DNA from: Colletotrichum lupini
Taxonomy: Eukaryota > Ascomycota > Sordariomycetes > Glomerellales > Glomerellaceae
Length of the DNA: 64,000 bases
Reading direction: 5' to 3'
NCBI RefSeq assembly: GCF_023278565.1
Contig: NC_064672.1
Coordinates: 7,688,001-7,752,000, forward strand
Positions within the stretch are counted from its first letter, which is position 1. The number at the start of each line of letters is the position of its first letter. Under the pieces are notes generated by a model. It saw nothing but the letters and a program-made list of their open reading frames with translations. It searched no databases and was not told the DNA's origin. Below, piece after piece: positions 43,596 through 55,331 of the stretch. A program made the translations under genes and the position numbers.

Positions 43596-43602
43596 TATAA
43601 AT
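43596..43602 (+). promoter_or_regulatory. TATA-box-like element
   Basis: TATAAAT lies 107 bp before the Clr5-ankyrin start codon and about 75 bp after the last array element, on the same strand. The position fits a core promoter element. Confidence 0.4.
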
Positions 43603-43708
43603 CACCTGCTCCATCCGCGATCAGATTTTCCAACAGAAATTACTGACAGTCAAGAGACCGCTATTTGTCGATATCAAATTAAGTAACACATCTCAGCTTG
43701 TTACCATA

Positions 43709-46700
43709 ATGGCATCCTCTCGGAAGCGTCATTCGGACGAAGAGTGGCTCCAGCATCGAGCTGAAATCCAGAACATGTTCCTGAACGAGTCAGCTTCTTT
43801 CAACAAGATCATGCGAAAGCTCGAAGAAGACGGCTTTCCTGTAACGTAAGTTAACACGGTGGTTTCTCCATCTTCAGTTTCTCACAACACACGTGTTAGG
43901 AAATCGCAGCTTGAGTACAAGTTGAAGGTATGGGGTCTCCGTAGGAGAATCCAAAAGAATAAGACCGAGATGCTGTGGCAATTTGTTGACGGCCGCCTTT
44001 CCATGCGGGAGAAGCAAGGCAAACTCAGCGAAGTTATCCATGATGGTAAGATCATTATGCCGGCCAAAGTCAAGAAAGAAAGAGGACGATATAAGCGAGT
44101 TTCTTTCGCAAGTTATCAGAGAGGTAAGAGCTTCCTACTAATCACACGTATTTTTACTGAACCTGTTATATGCAGAAAACTTAAGTCCTCGTACACCTCC
44201 AGAGCTGAACATCTCGGTCTGCACGCCGGTATCCTTCCCAATGACGTTTGCCTGGTCGAAGAGTCTTCCCTGGCTTCAATTTCAGTCCATTTACCCACAA
44301 TGTAAGGAGACTCAGAACCCAGCATGGTGTTCACTTCGCTCAGACTTCGTATAGTGTCGCAAGATTTCGGAACACGCATGCGAATTGATACTGAGCGCAA
44401 TTTTTCCAATTCTCTCGGAGATTCCGACGTGTGGAGCATCTTGGATATGCCAGAATCAAGTAACAAGTCAAATGTCTTGCTTCTCGCCGCTCAACTTGGT
44501 TCGATGATGCCCGAGGCAGAAGAGGGCGAGAACACTGGTCTCGCACAAGCTCTACTCAAAGCACCGAGCCAAACGACGATACACGAATACCACAAATTCC
44601 TTATCTACCGGATCTCTAACAACATGGAAAATGATACGAGCGGTGAGCTCGACTTCTCTCGTTGGTTCTGGACTGTCAATGTGCTCGAAACTTCTGGCAT
44701 CATGAATTTGAAGCTTGCAACAGGAAAGACATCAAGCCCAACAATAAGCGCATTCATTGAGAAGCTCTTCCAGATCGCACTTCCTGCAATGCATGAATTA
44801 TTCTGGAACGATTATGACACCCATGAGGTAGCAAGAGCCAAGAGGGTTGTGCAGTGGTTGCTGTCCTTGGGGCAATCTCCGAACACACAGATCAAAGTTG
44901 TCGGCGAGGCGCTCACCCCATTGGAAGTGGCAGTTGGATCGCATGAATCACGACTTGCACTTCAGCTATTGGATGCTGGTGCCGACCCCAGCCTCTCATA
45001 TGTGGGGTTCGGAGACTTTCTGGTCAACTTAGAACTTCTCGGTGACTACGAAAATGCTGGCCTCGACCCTGTGATGACCGAAGTCTTCAAGCGCGTCGTA
45101 GATTTCGGCCTCTCTCAGGGCGAATCAATAGCTGGAGATCGACCTTCATCTTTGATGGAAGTCACTCGGTTTGGTACGATTCCGCTGATCGATATACTCG
45201 TACAACGTGGAGCCAACGTTTTGTACTGTTCATCGGGCGACAACGACTACCTCAGGCTTCCTTTCTCCAGGGAAGTCAGCGTGCTCGGTTGCGCAGCTGG
45301 CATCTTAGACGAGGCGAGAGCAAAGAAAACTGTTGAGCATCTACTGGACCGCGCACAGTCGATCAACCCATATGTACCGCGACCGGATTTCATCAAGGTC
45401 GACGTTATCATGAATGTTGTGTCGAGGGGTCACCTTGCTGTGCTGGACTTCCTCCACAGCATTGGCTGCGATGTCGTTGGAGCTGAGAGTAAAGGTATCA
45501 CTTCCCTGCACATGGCGGCAGCGTTTGGCTTCCCCAACGTCTGTAGATGGCTTCTCAGTCATGGCTCGTCGGTTCACGGACCTTACTTATCGAACGAGGC
45601 TCCAACTCCTCTGACCTTCGCGGCCTTCGGACGAAACTATGATGTGGTCCAACTTCTACATCATCATGGAGCTGATCTCAATGGAAGCTTCGCTATCAAT
45701 CCCGGCAGCTGTTCGTGGATTAACTACTGCCCAGCATATTACCGCCAAGAATTGAGAAACGGCCTTAGCCAGTTGGGGAATTGCTTCATGAATCCAGCGG
45801 GCGCTGCGATCTTACGGGGCGATTGGGACAACCCAACATACAACTATCTGGCCCAAAATGGGGCCAGAATGCCCGAATGGGCCGTTTACTACGGCTCTCT
45901 CGAAGTTCGCGAGTTTGGTCTAATTGAGGTTGCTCTAAAAGACCACGCCTACGTTGACTGGTGGGGTTTTGATGGAAACACACCGCTACAAGCCGTAATG
46001 TCAACGTCAAAAAAAGCTGTAGGGAGATTTTTGAAAGGAGACCAAGCAGAAGATATAAGAGCCAAAGGTGTCCGTGCCTGTATTTCACTTTTAGGCGCTG
46101 GCGCTTGTTTGATGGGTAATGAGGTTCAACTAGCAATGGCCCTCAACAACTGCAGTCTGGTTGAAGCTATAGAACGACACGACGTTGAGAGATCCGGCCA
46201 GCTCAAGAGTGCCGTTTCTTTACTGGAGGCGGCTTTTCTGTCCGGCTTCAATGACATGGTACAATACATGTTCAAGAGAAGTCCAGAAGCGTACGACGGA
46301 GGCGCCCTTTGTGCTGCTGTTCACTTCGCGTCAGAGCACAAATGTACGAAATTTCTCCAGAGACTTTTGCAAAACCGCCAAAACTTTGAATGCCCGTCAC
46401 TTTTGGAAGGAACAGCCATCGGCTTAGCTGTCTTCAAAGGCGAAATGCAAGCACTCAGAATGCTCTGCGGCCACATCGGAATGCCACTTTCAGCAGTCAG
46501 TCCTTCGAGTAAAACAATTTGGAACGCTCTCTATGAATGGACAAAAGCACTGAGACATCTACCATTCTGGCATGACAAGCATACCAAAGTCACTGAGCCA
46601 CTCTTGTTCATACTTGAGTCATTACAGTTCGAACTGAAGCTCCAAGACCTTGGATACCGCTCTTGGGAACACTTGATTCAAGTTGCCCTCAACATCGATA

Positions 46701-47425
46701 GCGAGGAGACTCTCGAAATTCGACTCTTCTCGAGCGAGTCCGATATTCGACCAGAACAGCAAAAGGACAAGAGTATGTTATTTCTCGTCACGAGGGATGG
46801 ACGTCTGAAATCCGTGGAAATTGAAGATTTCCATCAGAAGACTTACATGATCTGTGGGAGAGGAAGAAGCCCGTTGCAGCAGGCGGTTGAAGACGGAGAT
46901 CTCACTAAAATCGATCTTCTTCTCGGCGCAGGCGCTGATATCAACGCACCGGCCGCAGACCAGGCCGGTGCCACGGCTCTACAGCTAGCGGCCATCACAG
47001 GACGAATTGGGATCGCAAAGATGTTGATAGATATGGGAGCTGACGTTGACGCGCCTCGTGCTCCCGAATCCGGACGAACTGCACTGGAAGGCGCTGCTGA
47101 GCATGGAAGGATAGATATGATCCAGCTTCTCTTAAGTGAGGGAGCCGAAACAGGCGGGAAAGGTCGATTGCAATACATGCGAGCAATCAAATTTGCAGAG
47201 CAACAAGGACATTTGGTTGCCGCGAACATGCTAAGAGAATACCGCGATTGGACCGTGGATGACGACGACTTGTGGAGCGAGTTGGGAGAATATCCGGCAA
47301 GTTGGGATAAGCTCGATGAAAATGACTTTATCGACTACGACTTAAGAATCGACGTCGAGGATGGAGAAGACACGCCAAACACGTCAAATAATGATTTCAG
47401 CTACGAAGATGCTATGACAGAATAG
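43709..47425 (+). CDS. Clr5-domain ankyrin-repeat protein
   Basis: Four exons (43709-43845, 43900-44123, 44176-44301, 44355-47425) encode 1185 residues. Residues about 9-65 form a Clr5 domain (DEEWLQHRAEIQNMFLNE, then YKLKVWGLRRRIQKNK), the N-terminal module of many fungal ankyrin proteins. A linker with TPPEL and LPWLQFQ follows. Ankyrin repeats appear in two blocks, about 355-600 (ITSLHMAAAFGFPNVCRWLL, PTPLTFAAFGRNYDVVQLLH) and about 1000-1105 (SPLQQAVEDGDLTKIDLLLG, TALQLAAITGRIGIAKMLID). Between them lies a long alpha-solenoid of degenerate units. The C-terminus is acidic. The third intron is least certain: GTAAGG to GTATAG (53 nt) is the only join I found that keeps frame, because the nearer CAG gives a stop. 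A role in recognition or chromatin is inferred only from the family. A TATA-like box and CCAAT array lie upstream. Confidence 0.87.
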
Positions 47426-49714
47426 TGTGGACAAGTATGGACAACAAGGAAGAGCCTAGACTTTGAAATGTTGGCGTTCTCTTTGCAGGAGTTGCCGCAA
47501 CTGTTACTTTTGTGAAACGCTATGATACTGGAAAGACTGGATGACATGCAAGCAGGTTCGGCGCAGCATTTTGGTAATTTCCCGCGACTGGAAGAAGTAG
47601 CAGCTGTAGGACAGCCCTGTATCAACCAGTCAGGGATCCCAATAATGGCGACGAATGTGCCATCTACAATGACAAGTGCTGGAGCATAGCTGTGAGCATT
47701 CTATGTCCCTTAATGCTTTGCCACACCGAGAGCGAAATTGAATATCAAGGGAAAAGAACCGGGGCTTCGTTACTATGTAAAACCGGCTCGATGAGGGCCG
47801 AGGGCTAGACCATACATCGTAGGTTTTCAATGCGTGATTAGCAGCTTAAAAAAACGACATCAGATTCACAATTCAGAACAACCATACACTTTGAAGAGCC
47901 TATTCTTGATCTTGAACGGTCAGGTATACCTAAGACGATCTACTCAATATCTATGGAAGGTATCAAGCTGACGACGACGTTCTAAATAAGAGCTGCACAG
48001 AAACCGGAGCACATACCCCGGCGATCAACTCCACGGCAAACCACGTACTTCCCAAGAGGAAACGAACCAGACGATCACGACAACTCACACGCATGCCAAC
48101 CACCGCGCCGTAAAGAACCAACGCACCTCAAAAGTCTAGACCTCACTCAACCACCTCACGGACAACATCCCGCTCTCCATCGGAGGCTCCCGCCAACACT
48201 TCGGCAGTTGAACCCCACAACCTTTCCGCCCCAAAACAGCAATTCTGCACATCACGCATCCATAAACTAAGGCAAGGTGATCAATACTCGCTCTAACTAT
48301 CCAGGCAAAACCACAAAATCTTTTAACTTACCTGCATTCCTTCGCCGATCACATCTCAATCCAGACCAGATGCAGTCTGCAACTCACCCTCTAGTTACTC
48401 CGCCTTGGGGAAATCTCTCTCTGGCCTTCCCAATCGGGATCCAGAGAAATACTGTGTACCTGTGACGTTCAAACTTGCTCAGACGATGCAGCGAATGACA
48501 AAAGAGAGGAAGGAAACAGCTCCGCAGCGGGATGATGGAGTATGTTTCCTCCTTCGCTACACTACTGTATCGCTTCTGTCCAACGTGACTATGAGACAAT
48601 GGCGGTGAAGCTGCAAGACAGAGAGACAACGGGGATTGCCCGCGAGGCGCGCCTAATACCCTCTCGCAATAGACTCAACCTTAATTTCACTCGTGCAGTC
48701 TGCAGAAGCGCGCCCCTCTTATTTCTTTCGCCCTCTTACAAACTCCTCTTTCTCTGGCACGTCTCCATCCAAATCCATCTTGTCTCTTTTCGAAAAGACC
48801 TGCATGTAATTCAGGACACAAAAGTGAGGTAAGTAATTATAGTGCTCAGTGGGGCACAGGCGGGTTCCAGGTCCAGGTAGTCCACCGTCGAACACGCCTG
48901 CAATATCTAGCTTGCATATGTGATGCCGGTAAATACCTGCAATGAGCAGGCGGTTGAGACAAGGCGGACGGTGGGAACTGGGAATAGAGAGGGCCGCTGT
49001 CAAAGCGGGAGGAAAAGCGGGTGGATTGAGACCGGTGACCTCCCGCCATCACATCACATCGCTTGCGGTCTCTCGCGTATTACAAAGTACTCCGTAGACT
49101 CGCCTGTTGATGCCCATGGCCCTAACAGGACGATCTGCCGAATATAGCTTCACAGCGCATCCACTCTCGTCTCCAGCATCATCAGTCGCCCGCCACTTGA
49201 CTGGTATTCTTGTTTTGAGTTCATGGAGGCGGGTCTATAGTATAAACCGGCCAGCTTATTAAGTCATGGGCAGCAAGGCAGTAAAAAAGCCGTGGGCAAT
49301 GGGCATTGGCATATACCCTCAATCAATCCCACGGCGGCAGATTGACGCATCCCCCATGCCTCAGCTCGCGTGGTCGGCTGGGCCTTTATTCACTTCCTTG
49401 TCTTGGCAATTCTTGTGTGCCATCCCACTGCCACTGCAACCCCAGGACCAGCCAGCCCTGGGGAGGGGGGGGGGAGAACTGGGTGAACTGCCCGCCACTT
49501 TTCTGCCCATGGGTTGCAACAGTCGCTGTGCTGGTGGATCTTGAACCTCCAAGGCACGATGAGGTTTATTACTACATGTTCAATAAGATCTTGACAATGC
49601 TAAATCGCGTCGTCTGTTTGACAGAGTGACGAGATAACGAAAGACGGTGTGACGGGCGAGGTTGCACCGTCGCCGACACGTGCTATTACCCCGCGGCCCG
49701 CTGACACTTGGTGA

Positions 49715-49907
49715 ACCCCCAGAGACCATCGCGAACGAGAGGGCGGGTGTTGCGTCTACTGCAACCACTCAGCGGAGTACTCGCCGGGGGCCCTATATCT
49801 CACATATGTCACTGATATGCTATCGGAAGCAGCGTCGATGGAGCCCGAGGAGTACTGGGAGAACATAATGCCGCGCTTATTGAACCGGGCACTGGCCGAG
49901 GTACGTC
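49715..49907 (+). pseudogene. Possible orphan exon or gene relic
   Basis: An open frame from 49715 reads like protein around residues CCVYCNHSAEY and MEPEEYWENIMPRLLNRALA. It is preceded by an acceptor-like CCCCCAG (49714-49722, overlapping the frame start) and ends at a GTACGT donor-like word. Upstream (49560-49625) another protein-like stretch, DEVYYYMFNKILTMLN, is out of frame, with stop codons between. No family was recognised and no start was found. It may be chance or the remains of a decayed gene. Confidence 0.15.
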
Positions 49908-51376
49908 TGTACGGAGGGAGCGTGCCCAAGGACAACCGAACAGGTGACAAACGCGATGAGGGTATCGTTTGTGGTCCGCGTACAGCGTCGCCACGCCGAC
50001 GCGTCGAACCAACGCTTTGCGCCTGCAATGGTGCGTGCTGCAATTGTTGATAGCGCTTAGTGGAGCAAAACATTTGCTTGACTGATACGGAGCATTTGTG
50101 GCACCGACCTGGAAAAGGGTTCTGGCAGTGCTGACGGAGAGAGGCACTGTTCACAGGAGAGACATGGGGCCAACCCAAGAAGCTGGGTTGGCGGAGTCTC
50201 GAGCTCATCGAAATCCGAAGAGCCTTGACAGGGTCGCCTGGTGCCGGTGGTTGGAGCTGGTCATAGCTGATTTTTTGGATGAGCAAGCATTGACAAGCAT
50301 CGCGCACTCGGTGGCCTCGGAGAGGCTTTGTTGCGTTTCCCACCATGGAAGAGGGGGACCGGATGATTTGCTCTCGGACGATTGCTTGCCGGGGCAATCG
50401 AGATGGGGTGACACTCGTTTGCAACGTGCAGATAGTCGAACAGGTCCTTGGCCCGATTTCCTAGGGTTAAAGGGGGCCAATATGTGCCAGTTGTATGACT
50501 GAAGGGGTTTGCGGCGGCATAGTACGATGGTGATGCCAAAGATTCCGGAGGACGGACGGCATGATGGTGTCAGGCCCCCGGACGAGAGTCATTGGTCAAT
50601 GCCCAGACCCTGGAGTGGGGGTTCATCCTCGAAGACCAGCCGGTTCGCAAAATAACAAGGTCGTTGATTATGATGGATTATGCCTTTTCATAGGCCTCCA
50701 AGGCATGTCCTGGTGGTGCCCGAACGGTGAACCCATTATCCTTATCCAGGCCGCGCGGGTTAAGAGAGCAAACGCGAGAGAACGTTGAATTGTCTATACA
50801 TTGCTCCCCCATGGCACGGACAGTGTGACTTGTGCATCGTGTTAGTCACGATTCTTTGTGGCCTAGCAACGACATCGCATGGCGGTGGAAGCCGCGGAAC
50901 TCCGGATCTGCAAGCCGGGCACGGCGGCCAGGACACACTTGAGATGTGACGGCCAAGAGATGGTATGAGCGATGGGAGGGCTACTAAGGTTATTAGTGAG
51001 GTTATCTGCCTTTCTCCGTTGCAGATCGCAGACAGTTTGCCAAATGATCCATTCCTTTTCGCAGACATCGCGATGAACTCGCATCTTCTTGTCTGAATAC
51101 TGCTGGATCAGGCCTACGTGGGCCAGATACGCGTGGTAGACTGATTCGGCCAAGCAAAGATGACTGCCGAAGAGACGCAGCCCAAAGATCAACCGAACTT
51201 TACTACGTAAGTCACTGTTCTCCATCGGTGCTGTATGTTGCCTGTCGGTGCTTGACTCGTAAAATCGCAGCTGGAAGACATCCGGACCAGTGACTCGGGA
51301 GCCACAGTACCTAAATAGGATCGCTAGAGATGCGGGTTCCAACGCTCTGGGCCCGCATGCCGTGGAATATGTATCA

Positions 51377-51529
51377 GTACGGAGTACAGATCCTCACTAC
51401 TCAGGATCATACAGGCGTAGCCGTGTGCGATTACCTGTACTCCGTTTTTCGATTCCGTGGAGTCGCACTGGCGTGGTGACTTATTCCCAAAGTTGGGCGT
51501 TGGGCATTGAGATCAGCAGTACGGAGTAC
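51377..51529. repeat. GTACGGAGTAC motif pair (representative cluster)
   Basis: Perfect 11-mers GTACGGAGTAC lie at 51377-51387 and 51519-51529, with a shorter reverse-complement match GTACTCCGT at 51437-51445 between them. Related copies: 24741-24751 (perfect), 49087-49096, 49773-49780 (CGGAGTAC), 54361-54370, 55456-55465 and 57501-57509. All lie outside genes. Confidence 0.55.
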
Positions 51530-54447
51530 AGAGCTGCTCTACCGCGAGTCACCAACAAACGATCCAGTACGGCTTGTCCGAGCCTCCCCTCAAGACCGAA
51601 AGCTGGAGAAAGAAGAAAAACAGAGTTGCAGACTGCATTTCACGATCCACTGGAAACTGGGTGTAACATGTTCAGCATGACGGTGCGATCAGCTGATCAG
51701 CCGCCTCTTCGTTGGATCGCCTTTGGTGATTATCTTGGTGTTGTTTGCTTATTCTCCTCACTATTGTTGGAGACGAGGGGCAGGCCCAATGGGTTTGGCA
51801 CCGGAAAGACGCTGTAACACGACATCCGATCATGCCATCGAGTTTTGATACGTGCTTGCAACGGAGCCTTTCCTGAATGGAGATCCATTAGGGGTTGTAG
51901 ACTGCGGCTCCATCTTGGCCTCGTCCCTGAAGTCGAAAGCGCGCATGAGAATACGGCCGCTGTCTTCTTCATCCTCAAGTTCTCGTTGTTGTTGCTAGGG
52001 CACAAGCCTTTGGTGCCGCAAACGGCGCCGTTAGCTCCCTTCAATTTGCCCTTCTAGACCGAGCCACGAAACGGCTAATGGAGACTGCTAAAATAAGCCA
52101 TGGAAGACGCATCGGGACCGACAAGTTTGAAGCCTGCCCGCCGTGTACGCAGTAGATAGTCCCGACGTGTATACTGTCGGTCGTCAGGTAGATAGTGTAC
52201 TTCGTTCAAGGCGTTCATGGCGGACGTGTCCGCGTACTTTCAACTTTCAAGTATCGAGTGGCGTGCAGCCTTCGCCCCTTTGGTGCCTTGCGGCGGGCGT
52301 TTGCGAAAGTCGACTCTGTCTCCCACTTCTCATCGTACTGGCTTGACGCTCAAACGTTGATGGCGTTTCGCGACTGTCTTCTTTACTGTGGTCTGGGCCG
52401 GACCCAAGCTTCCATCGGCCAGGACGATTACGCAGCAGAGGAGGAGAGGGACTTTCATTTTGCAGCCAGATATGGAGTTCACAGGAGAGAGGTTGCCAAA
52501 TGGCCTGGCAGGGACTCTGGTGGCTGTCGCCGCTGGCCCCTGTGACAATTTCCGATCCTGGTCGCTGGTCATTTAACAGTGTGATATTAAAGGAACCCCA
52601 GCGGGCGGGGACGCCGCGTCTTTGATTGTCGACAGTGTCATCGTATCCGCGAACTGCGAGCTTGCGACCGCAGAGCGTGTCTGCTTGTTGACTTTAAATC
52701 TTCTGCCTGGGATCGTGAACACACTTTTCTCGCGATGCTGGTACCGCATCATGGATCAACCTTCCAGGCGTCTTCTTTGAAGCGCGTCGTGACTAAACCC
52801 CCACCAACGTCGACTATCCCTGCAGCTGTCTCTCTAGTGTCAGACGTGTTGGCGAAGATGGGAGACATCATGCTAGTGCCGCCATCAGTGATCTGTAACT
52901 TTGGCAAACAAAGCAGACCCCATCCGAGACTCGTCTTTCGTCATGACCTTGGGAGAGCGCAGACGAACTATTCCTTCAAATGCAGTTGGAATAGGAGGTA
53001 GCCGTTGGGAGGTGTGGACTTTGCTACAAAAGTGCGTCAGGTTTGAAGCTTCCAACTGAACTGCACTTGTCATTGACCGAAAACCAGGGAAAAGGTTTGC
53101 TAAGCGACCCCGTTGCTGTGCGTCTGCGGGGTATTTCCGTCCCTTCTTTCGGCCTTTCCTTCGTGATGGGTGCCACGAGTATTTTAGATGGCCGACGAGG
53201 GTTCGTGCTGTATTCCGAACTCCATTCAGCAGTCCAGGGTATGGAGGGTTAATTAGTGTCCCTTTTTGCCCTGGTTATTGGACTGTTGAGAACTTGAGAC
53301 GTCACGACACGATGGGTAGATCATTCAGATTTGTCGCATCCTCCACTCTCGTCCTTGCCTCGGTTGTTGAGAGGAGAACAGACAGAGTCTGGCGAAGAGC
53401 AAGCTCAACGGTGTGATCTATAAGCATCTCTTGCAGATGCGAGATGCGTGCCAACCTTCCGATGTTCTGTCCTCAAGCAGGGCCTGGTTTTCCATGTGCA
53501 CACAGCCCTGAAAAGGACAATCGGTGTGTTCTTGAAGTCTTCTTCTGAGGCTTCGGTCTCAGGGACCAGGAGAGTCCTGCCAATCGTAGCCAGCAAAGCG
53601 GGTTACCATGACTGACAAGGGCTGGGCGAGAAGGTGATTGGGCCGAATGGATTCACGACGGTGCTGCAGTCTGCAGAGAAACAAGTGCAGATGCAGGTGC
53701 AGAGCAACAATGGGTGACCCGCGACTACAGCGTATCCGTCAGACGTACGCAGTACGCCAGTCTCCTGTGCAATCTGGCCGGGTGGTTTCCGTTTCTGTAT
53801 CTGTCCCGTTACCCCCCTCTACGGGGTTGCGACCGAGGGTAACGAGCGTATTGGACTGATCTGAAGGCCGGGGCGGCACGGAGAATCTATCGGTAAGAGC
53901 CAACTGTGTCTTTGACACTGCTGTGATCGTCTTGGCCAAAGAGATGGGCCAAGTCGCAAAGCTGTATCCTCACTCCGTGGAGGTGGAAGCACGTTGCCGT
54001 GGGGTAGAGAAGCAATTCTGGATTTTTGAAGCATCCGTGCCATGTAGAGAATTGATTCGGACTCGGACGTGCAATGGGTCACGTTGTTCGAGGGATAAGG
54101 TCCTTGATGCTCGGATGCGTCGTTTCAATTTCAGTCCCGTTCAATCCCATAATCCCAGAACGTCAATTTGACGGCCCGCGGCAAGCATCGGAGACGAGCG
54201 CGAAGGGACCAGGGAGATAACCGGTACCTTTGTCGCGTTGCTGAGCCTTCGAAGCTAGGCGAATGGTGAGAGAGGAGAGAATAAATGGGCAGAAGCGGGA
54301 AGACGGAGTGCACAAGAGACAACTCTGAGTCTCAGATCAGTGATGGGTGGTTGAACCCCAGTACTCCGTATGCCGGCTGAGGTTGGGGATGGTGCTGGGG
54401 TTTGGCGTCCTGGCCTTGTCTATCGCCGCCTCGCTTAGTGATGTCGC

Positions 54448-55331
54448 CTCTTTTCGCTTCTAAGTACCTTGTTATTAAAGAAAGTTAATTCTTTTTAAGT
54501 CATAAGTATAAGAATATAGTTTTAATAAAATAGTATAGTACCTATTTAGTATTTAAATTAAGATACTTTTTTAAGCTTATTATAAGAAAAAGATAATTAT
54601 ATTATTAACTACTTATTATTAAGGTTTATAACTAATACTATAGCTTTAATTATAATAACTTCGCTTATAATAAGTAAAAAGTCTAATTATAAATCCTTTA
54701 AAAGCCTCTCCTTAAGGGCTATAAGAGCCTCTAAATTAAGTTAAAATACTTATTAAAATATTAATAATTAAACTAACCTTATAATAATAGCTTTAATAAA
54801 GAAATTAAGAAACAAACTAAGAAATAATACTAAAATCCTCGCTAATATTAAGTATAATTTACAAAGTATAATAACGCGGCCGTAGAGTATTAATAATATA
54901 TTTTATATTAAAAAAAACTATTATTAATATTAATAAAATAAATAGGGCTATATTAATATAGTACCTTAGCTTCTTTTTATAGCTCGAGGACTATAGTCTT
55001 AAATAATATTAGAAGTTTATTAAAAAGCTCTCTCAAGTATTTTAATATATTTATTATTATCTCCGTAATAACAAGACTCTTAACGCTTATATATAAGCGT
55101 AGGTTATTTATTTTTAAATAATAATATTAGCTTATTAATAAGCTATTAAAATTACGATTCTAGTAATCCCTTAATAAGAGAAAGGGTAGAATAGAGGAAA
55201 GGATAAGTAACTTATAAAAAGGGTTAAGGTTAAATAGTGCGGAATTCGAGGGCAGGGTAGCGTCTATATATACTGCGGCAATCCTCTAGTAATGCAAAAC
55301 GATAGAGTTAAACAGTGCTCTTTTCGCTTCT
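54448..55331. mobile_element. RIP-mutated insertion flanked by 14-bp direct repeats
   Basis: CTCTTTTCGCTTCT occurs at 54448-54461 and again at 55318-55331, exactly bracketing an 856-bp segment. Most of that segment (about 54470-55200) is extremely AT-rich and shows no TpG and only about five CpA, while TpA is abundant. This is the signature of repeat-induced point mutation acting on both strands. The last 110 bp (55210-55317) are less affected. A 14-bp duplication is in the range produced by target-primed retrotransposition (LINE- or SINE-like) and longer than the usual 5 bp of LTR elements or 2-8 bp of most DNA transposons. The mutation level has erased any coding signal, so the element class stays open. 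Confidence 0.75.

Noticed and set aside
43859..44305. 148-codon frame reading through the second intron of the Clr5-ankyrin gene
   Set aside because: The segment between 44124 and 44175 has donor, branch and acceptor signals, and splicing restores the expected TPPEL to LPWLQFQ linker.
49756..50424. 222-codon minus-strand frame
   Set aside because: No motif is recognisable, and it overlaps more protein-like plus-strand stretches; long chance frames are common in GC-rich DNA.
50863..51342. 159-codon minus-strand frame with stretches such as EKEWIIWQTVCDLQRRK
   Set aside because: Locally protein-like, but no family, no clear start and no supporting neighbour exon; left unannotated.
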